DNA of 64,000 bases from Hydractinia symbiolongicarpus (GCF_029227915.1 NC_079879.1:21654501-21718500), one strand, 5' to 3'; shown: positions 32,101 through 44,840, numbered from the stretch's first letter. Program-made: numbers and translations. The notes: generated by a model from the sequence alone, not told the origin.

Positions 32101-34029
32101 TTTTGTCGAAACGGTAAAGTCTGTTTTTCATATGAAACACATAAGCTGTACTTTTCTTCTCTTCGTTTAGAGGAACTAGATTATGATGAAGTATATAGCT
32201 CAACTAGTTCTGAAAACTGCACTGTATACGTGGGCGGAATACCAAATAATGTATCAGGTAATTCTTTTAAATCCTATATACTATGCAGTGCAAATTATTC
32301 ATAATATTGGTTATAATATGATCGGTTAGAAAAGAGTGAAATTTTTAGGTTATATCATTAATTGGTTTTGTCTTGACATTTTAGATGATGTTGTCAGAAG
32401 ACATTTTGAGGATTATGGAAAAATTGTAGATCTGCGCATATTCGCTGCTAAAAACTATGCTTTTATAAAGTAAGGTCGTGACGGGGTTTTCTTTACAACA
32501 AATCGCCAGTTGAAAGTAAAAAAAAGTTTACTAATACTGTTGTCATAATTCATCTCATTGAATTAAAACAAAGTCATGTTAGGGATGCCTTTTTACCTAA
32601 TTTATAGGTGAGGTTTTCTTTTTTAAACACAATTCTTGTCCTATATGCCTAGGTAAATCTTTGCAGCTTAAATAATAGACGTGTTACAAAACTTGATACA
32701 GTGGAATCTCTTTATAGTGAAACTATCGATGCAAAAAAATGTCTGCTTTATAGAGAATTTGTCTGATTTTGGGTAGAATTTTGACTGAAAATGGTTTTTA
32801 AGCTTTACTTTACCAGGATTGTAAATTAGGAGACTATATCACTCATAACAAAAATCAGACTAACAGACTATAAAAAAGATTCACAAAGTCTTAGATTGAC
32901 GACTGTTTTTTATTGTTTTGTTAAGATTTTCAATCATATAAATCATTCGTCGTTAACCTAATTTTCTTGTATTTTAGAAATTAATTCCTTGTTCCTATTC
33001 TTCAGTTTCTAAGCATTACCATTAGTTTAACTTTGTAAGAATTTCTTCACTTTTTCGCACTCTTTAGATTCGAAAGTCACGCGGCTGCAGCAACTGCGAT
33101 ATGCAAAACCAATGGCACTGAACTGAATGGATCTTGTTTAAAAGTAAAGTTACTATTAACATTTCCCGACATTAAATTCTCACCATATTCTTTTCTTTGA
33201 GCTTTTAAAACATGGTTGTTGTAGCTCATTCTTGGAAACATGTTTTGCAAATTCTATTAAATTAACAAAATAGTTTTTTCACATGTACCGTGTCGCCCAA
33301 GTTATTAATTTTTTGTTACATGGGACTAAACTATGGATTATGAAAAACTGTTAAACGTGCTCTTGTAGTGTTGGTGGGGTAAAGAAGGACCAGACTCTGG
33401 CAGTTCTGGAGGACACAGCAACTATTCAAATAATTCATCACATAGCAACTACAGTCACAGTAACTCAAGTGATTCGTCGCATTCATACAACCAATCAAAC
33501 ATGACTCCACAGCAACAACAGCAATATATGCAGTACATGGTAAGTAAGTGTGACCAGGCTGTTGGTGAGAACTAAGTACTTGAACCTAACAAGAATTTAT
33601 ATAAACGAATTTTTGTCAATATTACTATTTGATCAAAATCAATACCTCTTACTGAGCAGTGTATTGAATACCTTTTGTAACCAAAACAGAATTTACAGAA
33701 CAAAAGTCGTGGGGAATCAGGTTGGTGTAAACTTGACCTTCCTGTGTATAATAATTAATTTTATTTCTTGGTTTTAGTACAATAACCCATATTATCAACA
33801 ACAGTATTACCAGTACTGGATGCAACAATACCAAATGCAAATGCAAAACATGCAGAACACCCAAGGTGGAGCTGCAGGCGCTGCAGGGCAACAACAGCCA
33901 GCAGGATACCAGTATCAAGGTTACCAGCAACAACAACCAGGTGGAAACGCTGGATACGGACAACAACAACAGCAACAAAATCCTCAGCAAGGGGGCGCAG
34001 GATTTCCGCCACAGAGTTATCAAAATTGA
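27436..34029 (+). CDS. TIA1: TIA1/TIAR-type RNA-binding protein
   Basis: Exons: 27436-27441, 28754-28788, 29599-29719, 29830-29925, 30068-30128, 30207-30294, 30984-31059, 31426-31522, 32171-32257, 32385-32469, 33068-33143, 33369-33539, 33778-34029, giving about 416 aa. Three RRMs: RRM1 (RNP2 LYVGNL, RNP1 GYCFVQF, ending KVKVNWAT), RRM2 (IYVGNL, NIGFISF, ending IKTNWATR) and RRM3 (VYVGGI, NYAFIKF, ending KCWWGKE). An Asn/Ser- then Gln/Gly/Tyr-rich prion-like tail follows. TIA proteins bind U-rich RNA, promote U1-dependent 5' splice-site choice and drive stress-granule assembly. NWAT after RRM1/2 and the Cys-Trp-Trp-Gly-Lys after RRM3 identify the family. Vertebrate TIA1 and TIAL1 are later duplicates, so this is pro-ortholog to both. 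Start: a two-codon first exon (ATG GAG) spliced in frame. RRM1 is unusually diverged between its RNP motifs. Confidence 0.93.
27762..28126 (-). mobile_element. tRNA-derived SINE, copy 2 (best preserved)
   Basis: On the minus strand, GGCGCCGTAGATTAGTGG (A-box region) and GGGGTTCGATTCC (B box, perfect) are followed by a 250-bp body and a CATCTATCTATC tail. GATA/TATC tetramer runs flank both ends in inverted orientation. It lies in intron 1 of the TIA1-like gene. Confidence 0.82.
29062..29160. repeat. (ATT)n microsatellite
   Basis: About 99 bp of ATT triplets with a few GTT variants in intron 2 of the TIA1-like gene. Confidence 0.95.
30759..30806 (+). other. Candidate alternative (poison) exon in TIA1-like gene
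   Basis: 48 bp with higher GC than the surrounding intron, preceded by TTATTGTAG and followed by a moderate GTAAAA donor. Joined to the CT left by exon 6, it reads Leu-Trp-Leu-Ile-Leu-Pro-Asn-stop, so inclusion would truncate RRM2. It may also be a chance splice-like segment. Confidence 0.3.
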
Positions 34030-34956
34030 AAGAGAGGAAGATCTGATATCGCTTACGTTGAACTTAGACCAGCCAAATTGCGCCAACCAGGATGGCCACA
34101 TTGTAATGCATTTGTCGTGAAATAGTCTCTTTTTATTGTTTTATAAGCATGGTTGTCTTCCGTTTTCTTTCTCAAGTAAAGTATGTTAACTTCCTTGTTG
34201 AATGGATGTTTGTATCTAACCATGTCACGAGTATGTTGGGTTTTTTTTAAAGGATAACTCACAAAAATTTCAAGATTGTGCATGCTTTAGCACTGCTTGA
34301 TTTAGCATTTGATTTTATGCAGTCGAGCCAAGCCATGCCATGACGTCCGACACAGCTTGGTCAGTTATGCAGCACGGCTCAGTTCGGTATGGCTAGATAT
34401 TTCGAGCATGGCGCGGCACACTATGGCCTAAGCATTACATGTTAGATTACATTTCAGACTTGAATATATATGTTATTTATGCCTAAACTACTGCTGTAGT
34501 TTTCCTGTCATCTTAGTATACCATTCCATACTTTCTGAGCAGCTTCACTATCGCAACAATCCTAAGTCCAACATCCCTGTAATGTCTGTCATCCCTGATA
34601 CCAATTCTACAACCCTGCATGCTTCAGGTTCTTTTCTAGCTAGTGTTGTGCTTGTATTTTTTATGTTGAGTCGCACATATTGAACTTGCCGATGTTTACA
34701 GTTCATAGCTATAGCAGAGTTATAATTTTGACCTATTGGATTAAACCATACTCTTTAAACTCGTATTTGTTGCTGATGTCAGCACAACCATTTGTTCCGA
34801 ATTTCGCGACCTTTGTGGGCCCTAATGTGGACAATTTTGTTGTGCGAGCTCGCTAGAGAATGCCAGGCCTATGTGTACGTAAAAGTAGCAACTTTTGATT
34901 CTTTTGGCCGTGTTTAAAAAACAAAGATAACAATGCATTTGTTTCATTATTTTGTC

Positions 34957-35018
34957 CACGAATGTAGTGTCTGTTTACAAGTGCATACACGAATGTAGTG
35001 TCTGTTTACAAGTGCATA
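34957..35018. repeat. Perfect 31-bp tandem duplication in TIA1 3' UTR
   Basis: The unit beginning CACGAATGTAGTGTCTG occurs twice back to back (34957-34987 and 34988-35018) with no difference, so it is recent. Confidence 0.9.
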
Positions 35019-35137
35019 AGAGACTTGCATACTATGGAAATAGTGATCTGTGTTTTTCACAACCTCCATATTATTCCATATTACATTAGCGTATTTGCCG
35101 AGCAGAACAAAAGATAATAATTGGAAACAGAGTCTGT

Positions 35138-35143
35138 AATAAA
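35138..35143 (+). terminator. Candidate poly(A) signal of TIA1-like gene
   Basis: AATAAA about 1.1 kb after the stop at 34029, with a TG/T-rich stretch downstream (TTGTTTGGGGCTGTCC). It would give a long 3' UTR of about 1.1 kb, convergent with the minus-strand gene ending at 35498. Confidence 0.45.
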
Positions 35144-35497
35144 GTATATTTTAAATATTGTTTGGGGCTGTCCTTTACGCTAGGACCCATTATTTAGTTT
35201 TATCGAGACGGTGTGATGACAGAAGGCACGGGTTACTTTTGCCTTATTTTTAGTTACAACGTTTGTTTGAAAATAAATTATTATAATTTAAAAAAAGATA
35301 GTGCATTAAAAGTTGCATTGGTGTCTAATAAATCGTCTTGTAGTGAAAATAGGGTGATAAAGTTTCTTCTCTTTTTATCGAGGTTTTTATGAATTGGTTT
35401 GAAAATACATGGACTTAAAAACGTCAAATTGACGATGAGCCTGAGCCGAAACCAAACCATCGCGCTATCGCGATTAAATAAAACTGTTTTGTATATT

Positions 35498-37874
35498 CTA
35501 TTTAATATCATTGAGCCATTGTACATGAAATCTCATGTCCTGACCGACCTTTTCCATAACATTGGCCGCCGTACATGCGGATTCGACGTTCATATAAACA
35601 ATAATGGCGCTATTTTGGCTTTTAAATAAAATATTCGATATGTTGCCAAAATTTTGAAAAATTTCCAACAATGAATGATGGTTATATTGGACAGTACCAT
35701 CGCGACGGTTTTTCCAACGTACGTAAATGGAAAGCAATGGTGGTGTTTCTTCGGGACGGAATAATCTTGCTAGTCTTTTCAACTTAACATTGGTTAGTTC
35801 TCCTCGCGAGCAAGTGCATCCACATTTTTCTCTTGATACAACAGGTAAAACAAAGGCTTTGTATCCTTTTGTTGGTGCTAAAAAAGAATTTTATAATTCA
35901 GTGCATAGGGGTTCTTCAATAATTACACATGAGGGGTGGGGGAAGGTGTATGATCACTTTTGTTACAAACTGTTACAAGAATTTAGGGTGTGTGGGGTAA
36001 GGCGAAGCTTTTTTGTTATGTAACAGAGAATTTTTATGTATTACGGATATTTTTAGTCATTTTAGTGTATGATCTACATTTATTTCTTACCCCTGGACTT
36101 ACGCAAAAGTATCAAAAATGTCTCATTGTGTGCTAAAAAAGGACCTGTTAAACCTTTTTCTTATATTAGAGCATTAGTTTGTCTCATTATCTGTTACATA
36201 AAGGTTTTTAGTACTATAAAAATGAATAGATGAGGTCTTAAGATTTGAAATATTACATAACAAGGGGGGTGGGTGAGTGATGGGTGGTACTAGATTTGTT
36301 ACGATACGTTACAAAGTGTATCGGTTGTTAAAAAATGGCGAATTTGGGTGTTACGTAATTATTGAATGGCCCCATATTAGAGGTTATGAAATTTGAGAAA
36401 CATTCCACGTATTTTCGATACCATCAAACTCAAATTAAAAAAATTTATGTCAAGACGCAAATTAGAAACGCTTTTAGAAACCTCGTTTTGGATTTTATAT
36501 TTTGTCAATAACTTTTTAATCAACAGTTTGTGTATCGCCAATTTTTTTGTTACTCGAATTTTTGACTCTCGTCCCCCGGGATCCTTTGCCTTTAAAAACC
36601 CTGGGACGATGGTGTCAAATGTTTATGGCACTTCACTAACCACATGGATCTCAGGAATGCATAATGGCTGTCATTCTCAGAACTGCAAATCTACAGATTG
36701 GGTATTTCAACGTTATAAATCCCATTTTAAAACTATAATTGTCACAACAATTAGTTAATAATTTTAATTAGCAAGTTTAATATTTGTCCACCACCATTAC
36801 ATATCATTAATTAAACCAATTAGAGAGTCGATCAAATAACACGCAAGGTATATTTAAAGGATGACCTTTAGCTTTGGTTAAATGTTGTTGTAGTAATTTT
36901 TTTTGTATTTGTATCAACAATGCTCCCTATTGATCGATGTTATTGTGAAAATTTTTTTTTCAGTATCGTTGTCGTTGTCGTTGTTGTTATTGTTGTTGTT
37001 ATCATTACCATTATTCTTATTGTTATTGTTGTTGTTGTTTTTATTGTTGTGTCGTGTTGCTGCTGCTGTTGTTATTGTTGTTGTTGTAGGCCTTATTCAT
37101 TTGTCTCTTTGTCAGCTTTAAAGCCAAAGTATTAGGTAACTTATAGATGCTGTATTATGGTGACCCTAATTAAGGCAATGCTATTTTGATTTCTATTCTA
37201 GTAACCTTTATTATTCGCTAATTTGGTTGTTTACGAACTCGAGATTTGCGATTTCTTAAGGTCCCGCCACAAAACAAATACCGGTGTCTACTGTTTTTAT
37301 AACAAGATTTGTGATCTCGTCTGTCTGCAATTAAAATCAATAAAGTGGAAAAATGCTCACTAACTTCCTCAAGAACCTTTTTGTTCATAATCAAATTGAA
37401 TCAAGTCCGATAATTTCTGTCAGCTTCTAGCTAATATCTTTTTTACCCTTTTGACCCAAATGAAAAAGGGGGCAAAAACAAAACCCTAAAATCGTACACC
37501 ATACCTTCTTGGCTTAATTGCCTTTTGCCAGTGATAACAACTTTTTCTTTTGTAGGTTGAGCCTTAATCGACGGAAGTTGCAAGGGGTTTGATGGTCGGT
37601 GTGATGTCGGCAAATGTTTAGCCGCCCTGTCTAACTTATTTGAAGTGATACGAATCTCTTGTTGAAATGTTCCAGAATATTCTGCATCTAGATTGTCTCT
37701 GAGCTGGACGGCTATTTTGCGATCTACTGAGCAATGTGGCTGGCCCGCAGTTCTTTCGTTATTATAATACGGGGAGTTTTTAAGCAAATGTCGCTGTTGT
37801 GGTGAAATAATAGGAAAAACGGATAAGCTTTTCTCAGCAGGATGTTTTTCATAACTTGTGAAACTGTCTTTCAT
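35498..37874 (-). CDS. Orphan two-exon protein with RRM-like C-terminus
   Basis: Proposed exons 37874-37505 and 35769-35498 (phase 1 join), about 213 aa. Exon 1 encodes a basic, probably disordered segment (SPQQRHLLKNSPYYNNER, GQPHCSVDRKI, a Pro/Lys-rich end) and closes at AAGAAG|GTATGG. Exon 2 encodes LLSIYVRWKN, LLEIFQNFGNISNI, SAIIVYMNVESACTAANVM and MRFHVQWLN. This spacing of strand-helix-strand, the FG and the A-A pairs looks like an RNA-recognition-motif fold with weak RNP motifs. The acceptor (CTAAC branch-like sequence, then ACTAG) is pyrimidine-poor, so the junction is uncertain and exon 2 might be a separate gene. In-frame upstream codons before 37874 lack an ATG back to a stop. A CRE palindrome lies upstream. 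I do not recognise a named ortholog. Confidence 0.5.
35908..36373. mobile_element. Non-autonomous DNA transposon (466 bp)
   Basis: The terminal inverted repeats GGGGTTCTTCAATAATTAC (left) and GTAATTATTGAATGGCCCC (right) match at 17 of 19 bases and are flanked by ATA on both sides. Subterminal TGTTACAAACTGTTACAA and the inverted TTGTTACGATACGTTACAA also correspond. It lies in the intron of the orphan RRM-like gene. No transposase. Confidence 0.7.
36961..37090. repeat. (GTT)n-rich interrupted microsatellite
   Basis: About 130 bp of GTT/ATT/GTC triplets in the intron of the orphan RRM-like gene. The ORFs over it are repeat artefacts. Confidence 0.9.
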
Positions 37875-38010
37875 CTTGTGTAGAACATTGTCCTTGTTTT
37901 CACGTATCCATAACAAGATTTCGGATGTTACGCATGCTTACAGCCGTCACGTGTAATCACTTGCCCGTGTCAGTGAAGTTTTCATTTAATTAGACGTAAT
38001 TAAAAACTGC

Positions 38011-38018
38011 TGACGTCA
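38011..38018. promoter_or_regulatory. CRE palindrome TGACGTCA
   Basis: A perfect CREB/ATF site 137 bp upstream of the proposed start of the orphan RRM-like gene (minus). Function is inferred from the match and position. Confidence 0.4.
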
Positions 38019-41000
38019 ATGCATCAAAGTAATCACATCATAATGGCACGACGCTCCATACCGATTTACCTTTATCTAATCTGATTAGACACCTAATGAG
38101 TTCTTATTCAGCTGCTCTGAATATTTGAATCTCTTTTAAGCAAATAAACCGTTGTTTCGGCAACTTTCCAGACAGTCTAGATTATACGCAACCCTGCATC
38201 ACTCTCACCCTTTGATTTTTTGAAAAAATGGCAGAAATTTGATTAAAAAATCATCAACGGGTGAGAACATATATGTTATTAGGTGTGGTTCGAGGTATTT
38301 TTAGGTGTTAAAAACTTTGTTCGGACGTCTTATAGATATCGTTTTTTACAAATCCTCATCATTTTAAAAGTTCAAGTTCTTTTTAAAACTAATTAACCTT
38401 TACCTAAGCTGGCATGGGAAAATCTGTGTGAATAGAAGACGTACTTATACTTTTGATGAGTAGGACAATCCATTTTAATCACCTTTTAAATCCACTTCTT
38501 GACAAATATTTTTCAGAACCAACAACAAATCCATTGTTGTCTGTAACAAGGGTCGATTGTCGAAATTCCAATATTCGAAAGAAGAAATTCTCACAAAATA
38601 TGTTTTTGTCGAATGGGGATTTTTTTTCTGGATAGAGATTCAAAGCATTGTTGCAACTTGCTATCCTTCACATCACAGACTGCGAACAGTAGATAGTTAT
38701 AACTGGGTTAGAAATTCCACGCTTGTTCTAATCTTGCCCTTTCAATGCAAACGCGATAACTAGCGCAACTCGATATAGAAATATCGTTTTTCCGACCTAC
38801 ACTGAGCCAATAGGTAATAATGTTCAGGTTGGGTAGTTTTCACCTTCATAATTTCAAAAATTAGAATTTCTGATGGTAACAACACAGTTAATATATTTTA
38901 TCCAGCCTTGAAGTCACATGGTGATGTTTAATGATTATCGGAACGGTTGAGAACGCTCGTGCCAAACAGTAAGTCTAGTCTGTATTTTACCCCTATTCCA
39001 TTCAAAATGACTCTCAAATCCAAATCGCTGCGTTGCGCTAGAAATGCACAAAATAGCGATGCCTAGCAGAAGTTTGACGAGCGAACCCGTGTATATTTCA
39101 AGGCCCTTATGACTAGTTTCTTATATTATTACTCGTATTCTGTTGAGAATGGCGCGCAAAACATTACTTTGTTAAGTATGATCGAAATATTTACGACGGG
39201 CGAAAAGCCAGGTACATTTTTCCATGAGCTACCAACTAGTTTATAAAAAATCTTCAAGGCAAACATCTCACTTAAATATCCTTCCCTTAGCTAAGCGCCC
39301 TAGTTTAAAACCTAATAAGCGCTGAGGCGTTTAATTGTTGCATTAATGGAGTTAATAATTGTATATGTTTCTAATTCACGAACGTTTCGTAAAGAGATAA
39401 TCACAGTAACGAACAGGCTAGGTATTGAGGAAAGAGTTTTGGCTGTTAAACGATGTTTGAAATTACGATTTTTTTCGTCTTTTATGATCTGTTTTCTTGC
39501 ATGCATAGCTCTAAGGAAATAGAGCTGTTGTCTCCCATTCTGTTAAAACAGATAATAAGAAATGTAGATAAACTGTTAAAAAGAATTTCACGATTTTTAT
39601 GTTTGCAAAAAGTATGTCTCCATTAATCAAATCTGTTAAGTGATCTTTGTAATATTTTTATTTACTGACTCTGAACGTTACCTTGCAAAGTTTGCTTTAA
39701 AGCAAGAAAAAGTTTTCATAAACGTATAAGGAATTTTCACTAATTAATCAAAAAATCTCAGTCAAAAAAGCTGTTGAAGCAAGTCCGAAAGAGTTTTCCA
39801 AATCTTTCATAAATGAGTGGATACGTCTTGACAAAAAGGCTTGTAACAAGATTAAATGTTTGTATTCATTTGTAAAATTATACTATCCTATACAAGTTCG
39901 ACCCTAGCGCTTTTAATCGTAGCGGCAGAAAACATACCACATTGAGAAACATAAATTTAGGAACAAAGTTGTTGCATCACACGGAACATCGACAAAGCAG
40001 GATATGTCCACAACATCATTAAAAATGGTTTAGATGAAAACGATAAATATGGCGGTATCTTGTTTGAAGTTTGTTTTTAGCTTTCTATGTTCGTGATAAA
40101 ATTCTTAAGTTTCTCTTTTAAATCAATTTACAAAATATCTTTTCAATGTGCCAGTCCATTTAAGCATGATTTAACGGCACAATTAAACTTAATGTTTAAG
40201 CCTAATGAATCGCACACATCATTCGTTTTTGTCGTTAGAATTACTCGGAAATACTTTAACTGGTGACTACGAAATCTTGTTCCCGGGGCTTTTTTCCCCA
40301 CTTTGTAATATGTGACTAACATGGAAGACCGCAAGAAGAAGAACAAAATATCTCCTCCAGTTGCATCGTGAAAATCAATGCTTGATGAAATGTGACACCA
40401 AAATGTACCCCCTCTTCTTAAACTTCTTTGACCTAGATCGTAAGAGTTCTGTTGATAAGCAAGCTAGCCCGTCTAGTAAGATGGGTATTTTTAGGGACAT
40501 TCAAAATACTATTCGGTAGCTCGTGGCTGGTGAATCCGTTCTTTATATGTCGCATTTCGTGCTTCCGTAGCACGACTTTTTATTCTTGTGCGCAGAGAAA
40601 ATGTGTAAATCACATTGATTTTGAATTTGGAATCCAAAGAATTGTTATGGTAGGGTCAAGTAATCAATGTGGTCGAAAAGAAGGCGGTATACTATATAAA
40701 AAAGCGTGTTTTTTTCCAGCATTGCTTAAACTAGGCTGGTCTTACAAAGCTATTACATTTAAAAGTGGGATGGGTTTGATGTTAACGTTATTAATATCTA
40801 AACAGCGTGTAATTAGATTGGCCAACATTGCACAAGTCTGGCCAATTCAGTACTTCTGCTGGTGAAGAAAAATTAGCAGTTTTTTTTAGAAACCGCATTT
40901 TTATTCATTCATGATTTCAGCATAACAAATAACAAAAATAATGCAGAAAAAATGAACCTTCTAAGAATTCTTTTCATGTATAATTTTTCAAATGAAAAAT

Positions 41001-44000
41001 TAATTGGTATGAAGAAAATCCTCTTTTTAAACCGAATAGATGATTTTACTTTCTACTAACTCAACATGCCATTACCCTAAATTCGTACGGTTAAGGTTTT
41101 TTTTTCAATATATAATTGTTACAAACTATTTCAACGAGTTAAGAATATACCCCGTATAAATTTACCAAAGAAGACACCAATTAAGAAAGTTTTTATATAA
41201 ACTGTATGTATGAGTAATGGAAAATACCTTCAGAAAAAAACGTCCAAAATCTTGGTCACGATTCAAATTTAATTGCATTCTGAACCGGTCATGTCTTCAA
41301 CTCTATAAGTTAAACAAAAAACCGAAGCGGTTTTACCACTCACACTAAAGCAACAGATAAATAAATTTCTTGAATAAAATAAATAAATAGCCATCCAAAA
41401 ATACGTATAGACTGATACAGCGAATATTAATCGATACGACACCATAATTAAATTTGTTGTTACCACTGCGGAGCTCTCGTTGCATTTTAAACATTCTCAC
41501 CCACGGGATTTGTGGACGAAAATGATTCTAAACATTCATGTGAGCAAAAACCTGAAAAAATTAAACTTCCGATTTTGTCCATTGGGATAAAAAGTCGTAT
41601 CGATAAACTTAGAGAGGATTATAAAGATAAATCTTAGTGAAATTAAACATTTGTGAATATCTAAATGTGTTTTCTATAAACTGAACACTTACATTGGGGT
41701 GTGGAACATGTAAACAACGCTAAAAATAATTAGACCTTTCGTTACCTTTCTCTAGCATTGGTCTTTTTGGAGTTCTTCATTACCATCTGAAAATAGTACA
41801 TGCTGTTTAAAAATGTAAGGGAACGCTAACAGCTAAGTTATTTTATTTTATTTATTATTACTCGTTAGAATTAGATGACTTTATTAATGACCCAAGCTAA
41901 AATATTTTTTGGACGTTGTTCCATCATTTAAGTGTTAATTTTTATTTCTTTATTTTTTTCTACCAAAATCATCTAAAATACACACGCATCTAAGAAGTAC
42001 TCCCTAAAGGACATGTTTTTGGTAAAAGGACAAATCAAGAACGCGAGGCTTTTGTTGGTTACAAACAAAATTTAATTTTTAGGTTTGCATGTATTCTTAT
42101 TGGTTTTCAGGTATTTCTGAATGTTTTGGTTAGACAAATTTATAACAGACTGTTAGCCCGTTGAGAATCCACAGAAATCACGACCCTAAATATTTCGTGC
42201 ATTCTTAACACGAAATCAGCCCGTATAAGGGACAAAAATGGGTATAAATATAAGAAAGCCTGATATAGAGAAACAGTAGATAACACACAACAGTGGATAT
42301 TATCCAGAAAAATTCTTTTGGAAGGGCAAAATATAGTCACATCAACATTTCAAGGCTGCAGTAACATAAAAACATAAAGCAGACTCATGTTAAAAACAAG
42401 ATACATAACTTAACTATCTCTTGGTAAGTATACCATTAAGACATTATTTGCTGAGAGAAATATACAACCAATTTTTACAATTATAATTGAAATTAAAGCT
42501 TGCTCCCAAGGGTGCTATATATATGCCACACACATTTGTACAACCTCGTTTCCAGGGCATTTTGCCTTGTTGATGAAGTTGATAGCATCGAAAAGGCCAC
42601 TCTGTAATAACGGCTCAGGGACCACAAGACTCTGGGCACGAGGTTGACGTTTGTAGGAATACTGATCTTACTGAAAGTGTTATGTTTTCAACTTTTTATT
42701 GAAAATATTCTCCAGAAGGTGTTTTAAAAAATAACAGTGCGAGTAACCGTTCTGTAGTTCTTCAATATTTTGAGCAATTTTTTTATTTACTCTACTGGTC
42801 GAGATCAAACTGCACCGTCCGTTTAAACATCCAGCCTTAACTGCATTAAATGTTCTTTAAAACAAAACAACTTTCGTTTACAAACTTAAACTTAACTAAA
42901 GAACTAAAGAATTTTTTAGGATTATAACACTGTTATTAAACTGTCAAAAATCCTGAGAAACTTTATTTATAAATCAGTCATGTTATCCTTATTTGAGCTT
43001 GATTATATGTTTACAATTTTGGCAGTTATAACTGTTTTTTCAGCACTTTAAAAGAAATGTCAACTTTATTTTGTTCTCCACTAGCAGCGGAAAAGAAGGC
43101 AATATGGCTGGTAGACACTACGTCAGCAAAAGTAAAGAGACAGTTTTTGGCTCTTATAAACACAAGCCTATTTTTTCATAAATCCTAATCCTTGTATTTT
43201 AAAAATCAGGAAAGCCGCATCTAAATAATCCGCCCAGGCATAGTAATATTTGTAGGAAAAACTTTGAACTTTAGTTTGAAAGCCAGATCGTAACCCTGAG
43301 GGTCTGTCTACAAAATACCACGGTCATTGTAAAATACCATGGTCGTTTATCGGTCTGGAAAAGTTTACCTAGTTGACTTTCACACGGTAAAAATTGATTT
43401 ATTTTGAATTTAGTCCCGTGTCAGCCATTTTAAAATGACAAATGTTTGACAAAGATAAGTATTTGTTACACGATGTAGCCAGCCACAAAGCTATAATCAA
43501 ATGCGACCGGAAACAAACTTAAAACTCACAACAATGGAGAGTGCATTTTATAACGGAGAACAACCATGCATTCAAACGTCAGGGCATAATTTATGGATGT
43601 AAAAGATTTAAAATGAATGACATATAATTATAAAAAAACATTCACACTGCCAAAACATCAAGGAACATTCCAGACAAGCTTTCCATGTTGTAAAGCGTTA
43701 AATTTCGACATTTAACTGTTTGACATCATAAGTAGCTACTTATTTTGGGTTAATTATCTTTTCCAGGTCCCTCCTTACTTACAATACACGGCATATCTTA
43801 GAAGTTGCTAATTTCTGATAGAATGTCATTCTTTACTTGACATTATTAACACCGTTGTAAATAAGTTGATAATAAGAACTATGCGTGCAAATAAAATAAA
43901 TACGACTTAATATTTATAAACTTTCTTTTCTCCCTGCGCTTGCCCTGAGGCTATGCACACAAAAAATAATCTGCTAAAAAGGATTCAGTCATCTTTTTTT

Positions 44001-44543
44001 TCGAAGTTTCACAAATAACAATGTCTTATAATAGGTAATAAATTAATAAAGTTAAGGAAATAATTTGTTTCTATCAAACAGAAATTTTAGTAAAAATTTA
44101 TTTACACAACAGTCAATCTATGTTTAGACATCGCTTTTATTAAACGTCGAATTAAAATCGCGCGAATTTAATGTGAAATCTGAATACGAAACCATAACAA
44201 AGTTTCATATGCGTAGGAATTAACGCCGTGTTCTATTTTTGATAATCCACGAAATTTATTTTATTTTAATTTGCTGCGAGACGAAAGCGACGTGTAAATA
44301 TAGCCCTAGCGAAAAATAAATTAAATTTTCTCTTGAGTTTAATAGTCCAATTCTTTGTACATGTAGTCAAAATACGTTGTCAAATGACGTAGTGTTTGAG
44401 CGAGAACGACGCGTAGAAGCTTTGTCCAAAATTGTAAATGAAAATCTTTTTTGGTGTCAATCAATTTTGAAGGAACGCAAAAGTTTTGTTAAAAACTCCA
44501 GTCATTTACATCCACTGTTATTTTTTTGGTCGTCAGAAATACG
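38019..44543. other. 6.5-kb gene-poor interval
   Basis: Only short ORFs without family features were seen, the longest being 137 codons at 40452-40865 from a non-ATG start. A small foldback element is at 42541-42646. No tRNA, rRNA or recognisable exon. Confidence 0.5.
42541..42646. repeat. 106-bp foldback element
   Basis: CAACCTCGTTTCCAG at the left end and CTGGGCACGAGGTTG at the right end are inverted repeats with two mismatches. No ORF, MITE-like. Confidence 0.55.
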
Positions 44544-44840
44544 TTAAGTGTGCAGTAGCTTTTGAATCTTCTTCACATTCTTCTGCATCCTCTTCATAAG
44601 TTTTTGTATCTTCTTGTGCCGTTTGGGCAAATTTAACTCGCAAACATCGCGTTGACATTTTTCTTTTTGTTGTACACAAACTATAAATCCAGCGAATACA
44701 TCGGAATTTCCTTCATGTTTCTTCTGGCATTCGTTGTACATTGAATCGCATATAGAACAAAACGGATAACCGTCTAAAACGGGTGCCGTGTAAACACACA
44801 CGATACTAGCCAAAAGGAGCATGATCCAAAGTCTCAACAT
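44544..44840 (-). CDS. Secreted six-cysteine peptide with cationic helical tail
   Basis: 98 aa from ATG at 44840. Residues 1-19 (MLRLWIMLLLASIVCVYTA) form a signal peptide with a likely cut after VYTA. The mature part has six Cys spaced C-X2-C-X6-C-X16-C-X6-C-X4-C, ending with a 28-residue tail (from NLPKRHKK) holding about 11 Lys/Arg and regularly spaced Ile/Leu/Met, predicted as an amphipathic helix. An open frame extends 22 codons further upstream, but an acceptor (CTCTTTAG) at 44854 just before this ATG places the start here. A 5' UTR exon ending at 45027 (donor GTAAGTG) and a TATA box at 45147 complete the gene. The layout resembles host-defence or saposin-like secreted peptides. I do not recognise the family, and no activity is shown by sequence alone. 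Confidence 0.7.
   Translation of the reverse strand: MLRLWIMLLLASIVCVYTAPVLDGYPFCSICDSMYNECQKKHEGNSDVFAGFIVCVQQKEKCQRDVCELNLPKRHKKIQKLMKRMQKNVKKIQKLLHT

Noticed and set aside
33649-34101. Minus-strand ORFs rich in Leu/Val opposite the TIA1 tail
   Set aside because: They are the complement of the Gln/Gly-rich TIA1 terminal exon, whose frame and splice sites are clear.
40452-40865. 137-codon plus-strand frame
   Set aside because: It starts at TTG, has no recognisable motif, no splice or promoter signal, and sits in a gene-poor region.
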